Of a stretch of DNA of 40,897 nt, positions 1-7,644 are shown piece after piece. The position numbers and the translations under genes were made by a program. Origin of the DNA: Elusimicrobiota bacterium (lineage in GTDB: Bacteria; Elusimicrobiota; Elusimicrobia; UBA1565; UBA9628); NCBI GenBank assembly GCA_013044195.1, contig JABEUV010000004.1, positions 1 through 40,897 on the forward strand, in the 5' to 3' direction. The notes under the pieces were generated by a model, which worked only from the letters and a program-made list of their open reading frames with translations, was not told where the DNA came from and made no database searches. Position 1 is the stretch's first letter; every line of letters begins with the position of its first letter.

Positions 1-95
1 ATTACTCCTCGAAGCTGGAGCCAGCTACCGGGCGCTCCGGCGCTTACCCGGACGGGACTCTCACCCGCTAGTCGTGTGCAGCTTTCAGGACGCAC
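1..95 (-). mobile_element. Probable 5' end of a group II intron (partial, runs off the window)
   Basis: Read on the minus strand from position 95, the sequence begins GTGCGTCC and continues with a GTGC/GCAC pairing, then GGGTGAGAGTCCC and a nested hairpin (CCGG-GCGC-TCCG-GCGC-CCGG, about 29-52 on the plus strand). A GUGCG start followed by a GGGUGAAAGUCCC-like stem is characteristic of domain I of bacterial group II introns. No reverse transcriptase or domain V/VI is visible because the element leaves the window. It could also be another structured repeat RNA. A multicopy intron would also explain why a contig ends here. Confidence 0.42.
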
Positions 96-207
96 CATGC
101 GCCGATGATATCAAAACCTCGGGGTCCGATCGACCCACCGGGGCATAGGCTTCTTCGCCCGGCCTTCGAATACCCAATGGCCCGCAGAGCAAGAAGCGGG
201 GGGCGGG

Positions 208-220
208 CATAATATGAGGT
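208..220 (+). promoter_or_regulatory. -10 box placed for a leaderless start of the 221 gene
   Basis: CATAAT lies at 208-213 and is followed by exactly 7 nt before the ATG at 221, which puts transcription start at or next to the A of the start codon. No convincing -35 is seen. GAGGT directly abuts the ATG, too close to act as a normal ribosome binding site. Confidence 0.4.
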
Positions 221-3200
221 ATGCGATCATCTCGAACCGTCGGTTCGCCGAAAACGAACGTATTCCCGCGGGCGCTGGCCCTGTGTCTCAGTGTGCTGAC
301 GGTCGCTCCGCAATCCCCCGCGCTCGCCGCGGCGGTGGAGTTCAGCCGCCCGTTTGAGCCGATCGCCGCCCCCGTCTTCGCTCCCGTCGCTTTGCCGACG
401 GTCCCCCTCGCCGGAATGCGAACCTCTCTCGGTGTTCTCGCCGCTCCAGCCCTCGAAGTCGGCGCTTCTCCCGCCGCGCTCGCGCCGGCCGCGGCGCCAG
501 CCGCCGCGGCGCCGGCCACCCTGCCGGCGCAAGGCGCCCCCGCCAGTGCGGCCGCTCCGGCCGAACCGGCCGCGGCGCCGCTGCCGGGACGCGCCGTCGC
601 GCCGAAAGCGAGCGACGTCCCCGAGGCGTCCAGCTTGGGGACGCTGGCTCAGCCGCACGCGGACGCCGCCGCCGGTCGGCGCATCTTCGACAACCAGCGG
701 CTCGACGGAGACGATGCGGCGGTCCCCTCGCCGACACCCAGCGCCGCCGCGTCCGTTGCGCCTCTGGCCGCCGCCGCCCCGGCCAGCGCGCCCACGCCGG
801 CCGCCCCGCCCGCGCGCACGGCCATCGCCTCGCGCATCGTCGTCGGCCCGGGCACGTTCCAGCTCAAGGACTTCATCGACATCACCGATCCCGCTCTGCG
901 CGCGCGCATTCAAAAAGCCCAGGCGGCCAAGGACATCGCGAAGATCAATCTCCTGATCGCGGCCTTCACGCCGCTGGCGCCCATCAACGCCGAGATGGTC
1001 TATGAGGCGCGCTTCATGGGCCCGAATGCCCCCACGCTGACGCCGGCCCAGCGCAAGGCTCAAGTGGACGCTTTCGTGCAGGCTCTCCCTCAACTCCTGA
1101 AAGACCGCGTGACCGAGACGCTGCGCAAGAACGGGGCCGTGGCCGAAACCGTCGACGGCGACATCACCGTCTACACCGTCCCGGACGGAGTCAAATTCTG
1201 GCTGGACCTCGTCAACTCGCCCAATCCCGACGAGCGCATGGCCGGACTCGTTTTTCTGGCCGAAACGAAGAACAGTCCTCTCCCGGACCAAGGGGCGCGC
1301 ATCGCCCGCGGCCTCAACCCGGGCTTCGACCTGAAAAGCCAGCTTCTCGACGCGCGACGCTTCAGCACCGAGGACTTGGCCGCCCTGGGCGAGACCGCGC
1401 GCGCCAACGGCCTGCAGGCCGCGCGTCACGGGCCCTACGTCCTGGTGGGCGGCGGCATCAGCTTCTTCGTGGCCAACGCCATTTTCGACGCCGCCGACGC
1501 GCTCAAGGACCCCACGCTGGCGGCGCGCTTCGCGCGCGTGACGCGGTTCGTCGCCGCGGAAAGTATTCCGATCGCCTATTCGCCCATGCCGGGAGCCGTG
1601 GCCTTCTACAATCCGCAAAGCGACGAGATGAACTACGTGCTTCCGGCCAGCAGCAGCGCCAGCCTCAACGCCACGGCCCACGAGCTCAACCACGCCCGCT
1701 TCAAGCGCTTCCTCGACGACTTGAAAAAGTGGCTCGCCTACCACAATTTCGCAATTCCCTTCGAGATCGACGGCCCGTCCCCTTTCGGACCGTTCGGCGC
1801 CTTCATGACCTTGCTCAACGAGCTCAACTCCTGGCGCATCGGACAGAGCTTCGACGGCGGCATGAAGGATAAGGACATCCTGAAGGTCCTCCTGCAAAGC
1901 TACGGTGGTGAGGCCGGCTGGGACAACGTCCAGCGCTTCGCTCAGGTCTGGACGGTGTCCGCCATCCGCGGAAAATCCGTGCCCAAGCTGATCCTCGAAC
2001 GCATCCGCGCCTTGAACGCGCTCGACGCCGCGCAGCTCCGTCAGTTGGGCGCCGACGCCGTGGCGCGAAAGGACATGTTCGCCGCGCAGAATTTCCTGAG
2101 GCTCGTGCGCGCGCGCTATCCGAAGGCCGACGCCGTCCCGGTGGACTTGGCGGCCCTCGTCGCGCAGATGAAATCCTTCCCGGACGCGGGCGTGGTCCAG
2201 CTCGCGCAGGCCGTCCTGCCCGACCCCGCGCCGGCCGCGCCCGTGGCGGCGCCGGCGGCCCCCGCCGCGCCCTCGCAGGCGAAGGCCGCGTTCGACGCCG
2301 ACGCCGTCCTCAAGCAGTTGTCCCAGGATTCGTTCCTGGGCATGTCCGATCCGGCGAAGGTGCGGACGGCCAAGGAGTATCTGCTCTGGCTCATCGCCAA
2401 GCGCGCCTTAAGCCTGGACGACCCGGCCACGCCCGGACGCCAAGCCCAAGCGCTCAAGCTCCTTTCCGACCTGTTCGACCGTTGGGGCTTCGCCACGCTT
2501 TACGGCGAACGCGCGCTCGTGTCTCTCAACAGCATGCAGCAGTCCATGGACAAAGCCAACGGCCGGCCGCCGTCGCCGGAGATGCGCAACCGTGCCGTGC
2601 AGAAAGACCACATTTTCTTCAGCCCGTGGCTGGTGGGCATGATCGCCGAGAAGATCTTCGACGGCCGCCCCGGCAACCACCGCGCCGGCTTCTTGGAATT
2701 GCTGCGCAGCCGGGTCTACCCCGAGGAAATGGTCTCTTTGGTCAAGGCGCTGGCCTACTTCCTCACGAAGGACGTGCGCACCCAGCCGACGCTCAACGAG
2801 TTGATGGTGGCGCGGATGTTCCTGTCCGAGCCCGCCCTGGAGATTTTTCCCACGCAGCGCGCCTGGGGCGACGTCGCGGCCGACGCCATGCGCCAAGACC
2901 CGGCGCAATTTCCCGGCATGCTTGAATCCTTAGCCGAATACTACCGCATCGGCCTGGGCGCGGCACTTCCGGGGGAGGAGTGGGGACGCTATACCTCCGT
3001 GAAGCTCGACGCAGCCCAACGCACGCAGGTGCTCGCCGCGCTGGGCGAGACCGCCCAGCGTCCCGAAGATTGGTCGCGCTACGAAAAGGCCCGCGACGCG
3101 CTGTGGGCCATGCTGGCCGACAAGTCTCCGCTGGCCCGGACGGCGGCGCGCTACGCCCTGGCCGGGCATCCCCCCTACTTGATCGGACTGGAAAACCAAC

Positions 3201-3394
3201 TGGCCGCCGTCTTGAACGGACCGCCCTCGCCCTTGCGCCTGGACGCCGTCGCCCTGGCCGCGATGACGCGTCCGGGATTCCTTCCCGCCTTGGACGCCGC
3301 GCTGGCTCGCCCAGATTTCGCCGCGACGGCCGACGAAACTCGTCTGCTGGGACCGCGGCAGGACGCGGACGCACCGGGCCTCTGGAAGCCCTGA
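221..3394 (+). CDS. Large exported protein with HExxH zinc-peptidase motif and helical-repeat C-terminus
   Basis: This is a 1057-residue protein whose exact family I do not recognise. Residues 1-37 form a signal peptide (basic n-region, hydrophobic core around 18-29, cleavage near ALA-AA). About 160 residues rich in Ala, Pro and Val follow, a likely unstructured linker. At 487-491 there is HELNH, and 43 residues later an NELNSWR segment (Glu534) that could supply the third zinc ligand, as in gluzincins. The region before the motif (205-480) is predicted globular. After a second Ala/Pro linker near 685-705, the last 350 residues look alpha-helical and HEAT-like. The inferred role is a periplasmic or surface-bound metallopeptidase-like protein; activity is not proven. 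The ATG at 221 is chosen because it gives an intact signal peptide. A strong hairpin starts at the stop codon. The leader style matches the N-terminus of the giant fusion at 7645-12573. Confidence 0.8.
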   Translation: MRSSRTVGSPKTNVFPRALALCLSVLTVAPQSPALAAAVEFSRPFEPIAAPVFAPVALPTVPLAGMRTSLGVLAAPALEVGASPAALAPAAAPAAAAPATLPAQGAPASAAAPAEPAAAPLPGRAVAPKASDVPEASSLGTLAQPHADAAAGRRIFDNQRLDGDDAAVPSPTPSAAASVAPLAAAAPASAPTPAAPPARTAIASRIVVGPGTFQLKDFIDITDPALRARIQKAQAAKDIAKINLLIAAFTPLAPINAEMVYEARFMGPNAPTLTPAQRKAQVDAFVQALPQLLKDRVTETLRKNGAVAETVDGDITVYTVPDGVKFWLDLVNSPNPDERMAGLVFLAETKNSPLPDQGARIARGLNPGFDLKSQLLDARRFSTEDLAALGETARANGLQAARHGPYVLVGGGISFFVANAIFDAADALKDPTLAARFARVTRFVAAESIPIAYSPMPGAVAFYNPQSDEMNYVLPASSSASLNATAHELNHARFKRFLDDLKKWLAYHNFAIPFEIDGPSPFGPFGAFMTLLNELNSWRIGQSFDGGMKDKDILKVLLQSYGGEAGWDNVQRFAQVWTVSAIRGKSVPKLILERIRALNALDAAQLRQLGADAVARKDMFAAQNFLRLVRARYPKADAVPVDLAALVAQMKSFPDAGVVQLAQAVLPDPAPAAPVAAPAAPAAPSQAKAAFDADAVLKQLSQDSFLGMSDPAKVRTAKEYLLWLIAKRALSLDDPATPGRQAQALKLLSDLFDRWGFATLYGERALVSLNSMQQSMDKANGRPPSPEMRNRAVQKDHIFFSPWLVGMIAEKIFDGRPGNHRAGFLELLRSRVYPEEMVSLVKALAYFLTKDVRTQPTLNELMVARMFLSEPALEIFPTQRAWGDVAADAMRQDPAQFPGMLESLAEYYRIGLGAALPGEEWGRYTSVKLDAAQRTQVLAALGETAQRPEDWSRYEKARDALWAMLADKSPLARTAARYALAGHPPYLIGLENQLAAVLNGPPSPLRLDAVALAAMTRPGFLPALDAALARPDFAATADETRLLGPRQDADAPGLWKP

Positions 3395-3419
3395 CGCAAT
3401 CCCCACGCGGGGATTGCGT
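3394..3419 (+). terminator. Perfect 11-bp stem-loop between the 221 gene and the CYTH gene
   Basis: ACGCAATCCCC (3394-3404) pairs perfectly with GGGGATTGCGT (3409-3419) around the loop ACGC. No T-run follows. Its 3' edge overlaps TAGAAT (3419-3424), the likely -10 box of the next gene, so the hairpin is either an imperfect terminator or a structure at the promoter. Confidence 0.5.
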
Positions 3420-3430
3420 AGAATAACCGC

Positions 3431-3952
3431 GTGGGCCTCGAGATCGAACGCAAGTTCCTGGTGACCGGCGACGGCTGGCGCGGCCGCGGACGCTCCTCGC
3501 GCCTGAGCCAGGGCTATCTATGCGCGTCCAAGGAACGCAGCGTGCGCGTGCGCCTGGACGGCCGCTCCGGAACCTTGACCATCAAGGGCCCGACGCGCGG
3601 CGCGGTCCGCGCCGAGTTCGAATATCCCATCCCCGCGCGCGACGCCGCGGCCCTGCTGGCGTTGTGCGAAGGCTCCCTGATCGACAAGACGCGCACGCGC
3701 GTGCGCTTCGGCGGCCTGCTGTGGGAAATCGACGAGTTCCACGGCGACAATCAAGGTCTGATCGTCGCCGAAGTGGAACTCTCCCGCGCGCGCCAGCGCG
3801 TCGTCCTTCCCCCGTGGGTCGGAGCGGAGGTGACGGGCGACGCGCGCTACCTTAATGCGTCGCTCTACCGCCGTCCCTACCGCGCGTGGCGCGCGCGAAA
3901 GTCCGCTACTACCAGGAAAAGCCGATTCCGCCGACGATCGCGTTCGAGCTGA
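3431..3952 (+). CDS. CYTH-domain triphosphate-binding protein (inorganic triphosphatase / class IV adenylate cyclase family)
   Basis: The N-terminus carries the signature EIERKFLV (residues 4-11). Alternating charged strands follow (RVRLDG, LTIKGP, AEFEYPI, DKTRTRVRF, WEIDEFHGDN, AEVEL), the acidic and basic residues that line the CYTH tunnel barrel. In bacteria most such proteins hydrolyse tripolyphosphate or other triphosphates with a divalent metal, and some are CyaB-like cyclases; the sequence alone does not decide. The GTG start is the only one that keeps EIERK near the N-terminus. TAGAAT ends 6 nt before it, so the mRNA may be leaderless. The expected domain ends near residue 152. The last 20 or so residues are very basic and lie over the 3' end of the convergent barrel gene (44-bp overlap), so the tail may be non-functional read-through. 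Confidence 0.85.
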   Translation: MGLEIERKFLVTGDGWRGRGRSSRLSQGYLCASKERSVRVRLDGRSGTLTIKGPTRGAVRAEFEYPIPARDAAALLALCEGSLIDKTRTRVRFGGLLWEIDEFHGDNQGLIVAEVELSRARQRVVLPPWVGAEVTGDARYLNASLYRRPYRAWRARKSATTRKSRFRRRSRSS

Positions 3953-4625
3953 GGCTGTTGATCACCAACGTGCCGTTGGTGACGCCGGTCCCGGTGTTGT
4001 TGATCACGCTATCCTTGACCGCAATCGGCATGAAGATGCCGCTGAAGCGATCTTCCAGGAACAGGTTGAAGTGCTCGGTCAGGAGCCAGCGGCCGCCGAA
4101 AAACAGATCGTAACCGACGGTCGCGGACGTGCCGACCGAGGGCCCCATCGTGTTCTGCGAGGCGCTGTAAGCCTGGTAGTTGTAGAACATGATCGGGATG
4201 TTGAGGCCCGCGCCGCCGTACAGACGAATGAAGCGCAGCGGTACTCCCAAAATCACGTCGCCTCCGGGCTGCAAGACCGTGCCGCCCGGGAAGGAGCGGA
4301 TCGGACTGTTGTCTGCGAAATACATCTGTTCCTTGACGCCGTAAGCCTGTAGGTTGAAGGCGGCGCCGTAGGAGAAGTGATCCGTCTTCGTCAGGCTGCC
4401 GATGCGGATGCCGCCGGTCGCTCCCGAAAGCTGATGCACGTTCGTGAGCTCGGTCCACTGAAGACCGCCGGGAGAACAGCCGCCGCCGTTGCAGTAATCC
4501 GTGTTCTGCAGGATCGACGTCGGCAGGAAGTTGATGCCGCCGCCGTAGATGTCCAGGATGCCCTCGGCCGAGGCCGGAACCGCCGCCGCGGCCGCAAGCA
4601 GTACGATCGCCACCATTCTTTTCAT
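3909..4625 (-). CDS. Predicted outer-membrane beta-barrel protein
   Basis: This is a 238-residue protein with a clear signal peptide (MKRMVAIVLLAAAAAVPASA, cleaved before EG). The mature part has alternating hydrophobic/polar, Gly- and aromatic-rich strands (IYGGGINFL, GGIRIGSL, FSYGAAFNLQAYGV, RLYGGAGLNI, GYDLFFGGRWLL, FNLFLEDRFSG, NAIVGGIGFSW). The C-terminal residue is aromatic (W), as in outer-membrane barrels inserted by BamA. The size suits an 8-stranded, OmpA/OmpW-like barrel. A CxxxxxC pair in the first extracellular-looking loop (DYCNGGGCS) may form a disulfide. It is transcribed alone from its own promoter, divergent from the HEAT-like gene and convergent with CYTH. Specific function is unknown. 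Confidence 0.75.
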   Translation of the reverse strand: MKRMVAIVLLAAAAAVPASAEGILDIYGGGINFLPTSILQNTDYCNGGGCSPGGLQWTELTNVHQLSGATGGIRIGSLTKTDHFSYGAAFNLQAYGVKEQMYFADNSPIRSFPGGTVLQPGGDVILGVPLRFIRLYGGAGLNIPIMFYNYQAYSASQNTMGPSVGTSATVGYDLFFGGRWLLTEHFNLFLEDRFSGIFMPIAVKDSVINNTGTGVTNGTLVINSLSSNAIVGGIGFSW

Positions 4626-4670
4626 TGTAAGCCCCCATGCGCGGCCCCGTCGCCGGTGCGGCGCGGGAAA

Positions 4671-4699
4671 ATGTTAGCAAGATTCACAAAAATCACCAA
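4671..4699 (-). promoter_or_regulatory. Sigma-70-like promoter of the outer-membrane barrel gene
   Basis: On the minus strand, TTGGTG (4699-4694) is followed 17 nt later by TAACAT (4676-4671), with a TGC extended -10 in front. The predicted transcript starts about 40 nt before the ATG at 4625. The remainder of the 4626-4829 gap shows no other clear element. Confidence 0.55.
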
Positions 4700-4829
4700 G
4701 CTTCTTACGGCAATCAAATCCCCATCAAATCGCAACACGCGCGGTAAGCGGTCCGGCTCGGCGCGCGTATGTGGGATGGGCGCACCGGCCCGCTTCCGCA
4801 TCAGAGGCCGGCTTCGCCCGGAGAACTTT

Positions 4830-5936
4830 ATGAACCGAATCGCCGCCGCCGCCGGAGTCGCAGTCGTCGCCCTCGCCGCCGTGGGATTGGGCCGCAAATA
4901 CTCCCAGCTGTCGCAGCTGGCGCAAACGCCGGATCCGCAGAAGACGTCCCGCCCCGCCGCCGTCGCGGCGGCCAATCCCGAAGGTCCCGCCGGCGGCATG
5001 GACGCCGCCGTGCGCGCCTTCCTGGCCGCTCAGCAGAACGCGTCGGACACGGACAAGCTGGTCCAGCTCAACGAGCTGATCTCCGCCATCGACGGTCCCG
5101 CCGAGGAGACGCAGGACCTGGACGCCGAGGACGCGCAGGCCGCGGCCGCCGCGGTGGTTTCGGCGCTGGACGCCGGCCCCGACACCAGCGCGGAAGGCCT
5201 GGAACTGCGCCGCCGCGCGGTGGGACTGCTGGCCGGACGCCTGGGCTCGCCCGCCGCGAAAGCCTACGTGCTGAAGGTCATGGAGGATGGCCCTCAGGAA
5301 CTGCGCGAGGAGGCGATCGCGCGCGTGGGCACGGCGCGCGGCGTGCGCGGTCCGGCGGTGTATACGGTAATCCGCGCGCTGGCCGACAAAGGCCTGGTCC
5401 CCGACACGCTCCTGCCCGAGGCCCTGCGCCGCACCGGCGGCCTGAAGGCGCGCGCGGCGCTGGTGACCTTGCTGAAGTCCACCGACAGCGCCAAGCTGGT
5501 GGACGGCTGCGCGGTGGCCTTGCAGGACTACCGCGACCCGGCGTTGCTGGGCGACGTGCTGGAGCGCTTGGAGCAGGTCGGCCGCTTGGAGACGGGGCGC
5601 ATGCCGTGGATCAGCGGCTCTTTGCTCACCGCGCACCTGAAGACCGCCGACCGCGCCCAGATGCGCCGCGGACTGATGGTCATGGCCGCGCGGCCGTCGC
5701 TGACGAAGATCGAGTTCGTGAAGGCGGCTCTCGACAGCCCGGACGTGGAGACGCGCCGCCTGGCGGCCGTCGCCGTGAACAAGGCCGTGCTCGCCAAGGC
5801 GCTCGACGCGACCACCGGCGAGGCCATGCTGGCCGGCCGCCTGCAAAGCGAGACGGAGCCGGTGCTCAAGGCCGAGCTGACCGGGGGCTTGGAGCGCGTG
5901 CGCGGTCTCCTGCCTCAGAAGATCGGTCAGCAGTAG
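4830..5936 (+). CDS. Membrane-anchored or exported HEAT-like repeat protein
   Basis: The protein has 368 residues. The start ATG at 4830 is supported by GGAG 8 nt upstream and by the hydrophobic N-terminus (residues 3-21), which is a signal anchor or signal peptide. A short linker rich in Ala, Pro and Gln follows, then about 280 residues of amphipathic helices in pairs (LELRRRAVGLLAGRLGSP, AKAYVLKVMEDGPQELREEAIARVG, LKARAALVTLLKST), typical of HEAT/Armadillo-like scaffolds. Such domains bind proteins; no catalytic motif is seen. It is followed by a strong terminator and is not in an operon with the gene behind it. Confidence 0.7.
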   Translation: MNRIAAAAGVAVVALAAVGLGRKYSQLSQLAQTPDPQKTSRPAAVAAANPEGPAGGMDAAVRAFLAAQQNASDTDKLVQLNELISAIDGPAEETQDLDAEDAQAAAAAVVSALDAGPDTSAEGLELRRRAVGLLAGRLGSPAAKAYVLKVMEDGPQELREEAIARVGTARGVRGPAVYTVIRALADKGLVPDTLLPEALRRTGGLKARAALVTLLKSTDSAKLVDGCAVALQDYRDPALLGDVLERLEQVGRLETGRMPWISGSLLTAHLKTADRAQMRRGLMVMAARPSLTKIEFVKAALDSPDVETRRLAAVAVNKAVLAKALDATTGEAMLAGRLQSETEPVLKAELTGGLERVRGLLPQKIGQQ

Positions 5937-5955
5937 AAGCGAAGTCGTAAGTTTT

Positions 5956-5990
5956 GGAGCCCCCCGTCTCGGCCGGGGGGCTCCTCTTTT
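5956..5990 (+). terminator. Rho-independent terminator after the HEAT-like gene
   Basis: GGAGCCCCCCG (5956-5966) pairs perfectly with CGGGGGGCTCC (5974-5984) around a 7-nt loop and is followed by TCTTTT. The T-run serves the plus strand. The hairpin also lies just past the end of the convergent gene at 6001, but on that strand no T-run follows. Confidence 0.85.
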
Positions 5991-6000
5991 CGGCCGGGCG

Positions 6001-7602
6001 TCAGCCGCGCAGCGCCGCGACGAACTCGTCGGCCGGCGCCACGCGCGAGAAGCCCTGCGCCAGGCTGCGCAGCGCGCCCAGATGGAGCGCCTCGTCGTGC
6101 GCGACGGTCGCGTCGGCGGCCACGAAGGTGCGAAAGCCGCGGTCGAAGGCGGAGCGCGCCGTGGATTCGACGCACAGGTTCGTGGCCAGGCCGCACAGCA
6201 CCAAATCCTCCACGCCGGCCGCGCGCAGGCACGCCGCCAAGCGCGGGTTGGAGAACGCGCTGTAGCGGGTCTTGCGCACGACCGTCTCGCCCGGCCGCGG
6301 CGCAAGCGCCTCGGCCACGCGGGACTCCGGGCGGCCGTCGCGGCAGACCTTCGCCCACCAGCCCGCCATCAGGCCCCCGTCGCGCGCCGGGTCGCGGTGC
6401 GCGTGGCGCACGAACAGCACCGGCCGACCGGCCGCGCGAAAAGCGTGAAGCAGGCGCACGGCCCCGGCCACGGCGGCGCGCGACTGCGGCAGATACGCGG
6501 GAGAATTGCGGTCGACGAAATAATCCAGAAGATCGACGACGAGCAGTCCCGCCTTGCCCGGGCGCAGCGGCTCGCCGCGCGTCTTGAAGCGAGAAATATC
6601 CGCCATCCAGCGCCGCGACATTTCCGGCATCGTGTCGGGGGAGACGTAGCACTCGCGTTCCAGGCGCTCCGCGCGCAGGCCGGCGCGGGCCTCGTCGCGC
6701 AGGACGTCCGACCACACCTGGCCGCACAACGTCGCCGCCGTACCTTCCTCAACAGAACTGGGAGACAGGATCACGGTAAATCCGCGCGCGCGCAGGTCCG
6801 CGGCCGCCGCCGCGATATCGGCCGGAGGCCGGCGCCACGACCGCGCGCTGGCGCTCGCCTCGGCGGCGCGCGTGGCATCGACGGCCGCGATCTTGATCAA
6901 GAAACGCTCCGCATCGAACGTCCGCGCCACCGCCTCGGCGTCAAGCGGCTGGTCGCAAGACAGCGCGAAGTTCAGCGTCACCTTGCGGTCGCCCGGCCGC
7001 CACCAGCGCCGCCCGAAGTCGGCCACGCGTTCCAGCGACCACGGCCGCGCGCGCATGACGCGCCGCCGCGCGGCCTCGTCGGTGGAATGCACGGAGAACT
7101 GCAGCTGGAAGCGCCCGCCGCCGTAGAGGCGGTCCTTGACTACGCGCATCTCCTCCAGGCACGCCGCGGCCGTCGGCGTGTCGGGAGCCACCGTGGAGAC
7201 CGCGGGCAGCAGGCCCGGCCCGCCCCACTCGGCGGCCAGACGCTCCAGCGCCCGCGGCGTCGCGTCATTGAGCGTCGGCTCTCCCATCCGCGCGAAGTGA
7301 ACCTTGAACTTCGGATGGCGGCGCGCGTCCAGCGCCGGGTTGTCGCGGACCGCGCGGCGGACCTGTGCCACGATCTCGGCGGCCGTCAGGTTGCCGCGCC
7401 AGCCGACGATTCCGCCGTCGCACATGCGGCAGCCGATGACGCAGCCGACCTGGGTGGATATTCTCAGCACCCATTTGTCCGCCTTCGCAACGCCGGGCGC
7501 CGTCGTGTCCACGAACTCGATCAGGCGCTCCCGGGCTCCGGACACCCGTGCCAGGTACAGCCGCCCCAGCGCGCCGATATCGCGCGTCGCCACTACCTTC
7601 AT
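6001..7602 (-). CDS. Fusion: RlmN/Cfr-like radical SAM domain + isochorismatase-type hydrolase domain
   Basis: The protein is 533 residues counting from the ATG at 7602; a TTG at 7620 is possible, and neither has a Shine-Dalgarno. Residues 1-310 match the RlmN/Cfr rRNA or tRNA adenosine C2/C8 methyltransferase core. The 4Fe-4S motif STQVGCxxxCxxC lies at C54/C58/C61. ARMGEP corresponds to GMGEP, SVHSTDEAARRRVM to the SLHA..R..(I/M)MP region, and TLCGQV holds the equivalent of the methyl-carrying cysteine (C293). The RlmN resolving cysteine 7 residues before the first cluster cysteine is an Arg here, and the N-terminal accessory domain is short. Residues 350-533 are an isochorismatase-like cysteine hydrolase with a complete triad: D357 (LLVVDLLDYF), K444 (VVRKTRYSAF) and C477 (GLATNLCVEST). 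The gene follows the giant fusion by 42 bp on the same strand and is probably co-transcribed. Neither substrate is known. Confidence 0.8.
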   Translation of the reverse strand: MKVVATRDIGALGRLYLARVSGARERLIEFVDTTAPGVAKADKWVLRISTQVGCVIGCRMCDGGIVGWRGNLTAAEIVAQVRRAVRDNPALDARRHPKFKVHFARMGEPTLNDATPRALERLAAEWGGPGLLPAVSTVAPDTPTAAACLEEMRVVKDRLYGGGRFQLQFSVHSTDEAARRRVMRARPWSLERVADFGRRWWRPGDRKVTLNFALSCDQPLDAEAVARTFDAERFLIKIAAVDATRAAEASASARSWRRPPADIAAAAADLRARGFTVILSPSSVEEGTAATLCGQVWSDVLRDEARAGLRAERLERECYVSPDTMPEMSRRWMADISRFKTRGEPLRPGKAGLLVVDLLDYFVDRNSPAYLPQSRAAVAGAVRLLHAFRAAGRPVLFVRHAHRDPARDGGLMAGWWAKVCRDGRPESRVAEALAPRPGETVVRKTRYSAFSNPRLAACLRAAGVEDLVLCGLATNLCVESTARSAFDRGFRTFVAADATVAHDEALHLGALRSLAQGFSRVAPADEFVAALRG

Positions 7603-7644
7603 GGACGAGTGGGAAAGCAACGCAACGGCCGCGTGGAGGAGCGC

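Noticed and set aside
227-1897. Long minus-strand open frame opposite the first gene
   Set aside because: Arg/Gly/Val-rich shadow of the exported metallopeptidase-like gene, which has a signal peptide and motifs.
4377-4829. In-frame upstream extension of the HEAT-like gene
   Set aside because: It would overlap the barrel gene and its promoter. The ATG at 4830 has a Shine-Dalgarno and a hydrophobic N-terminus right after it.
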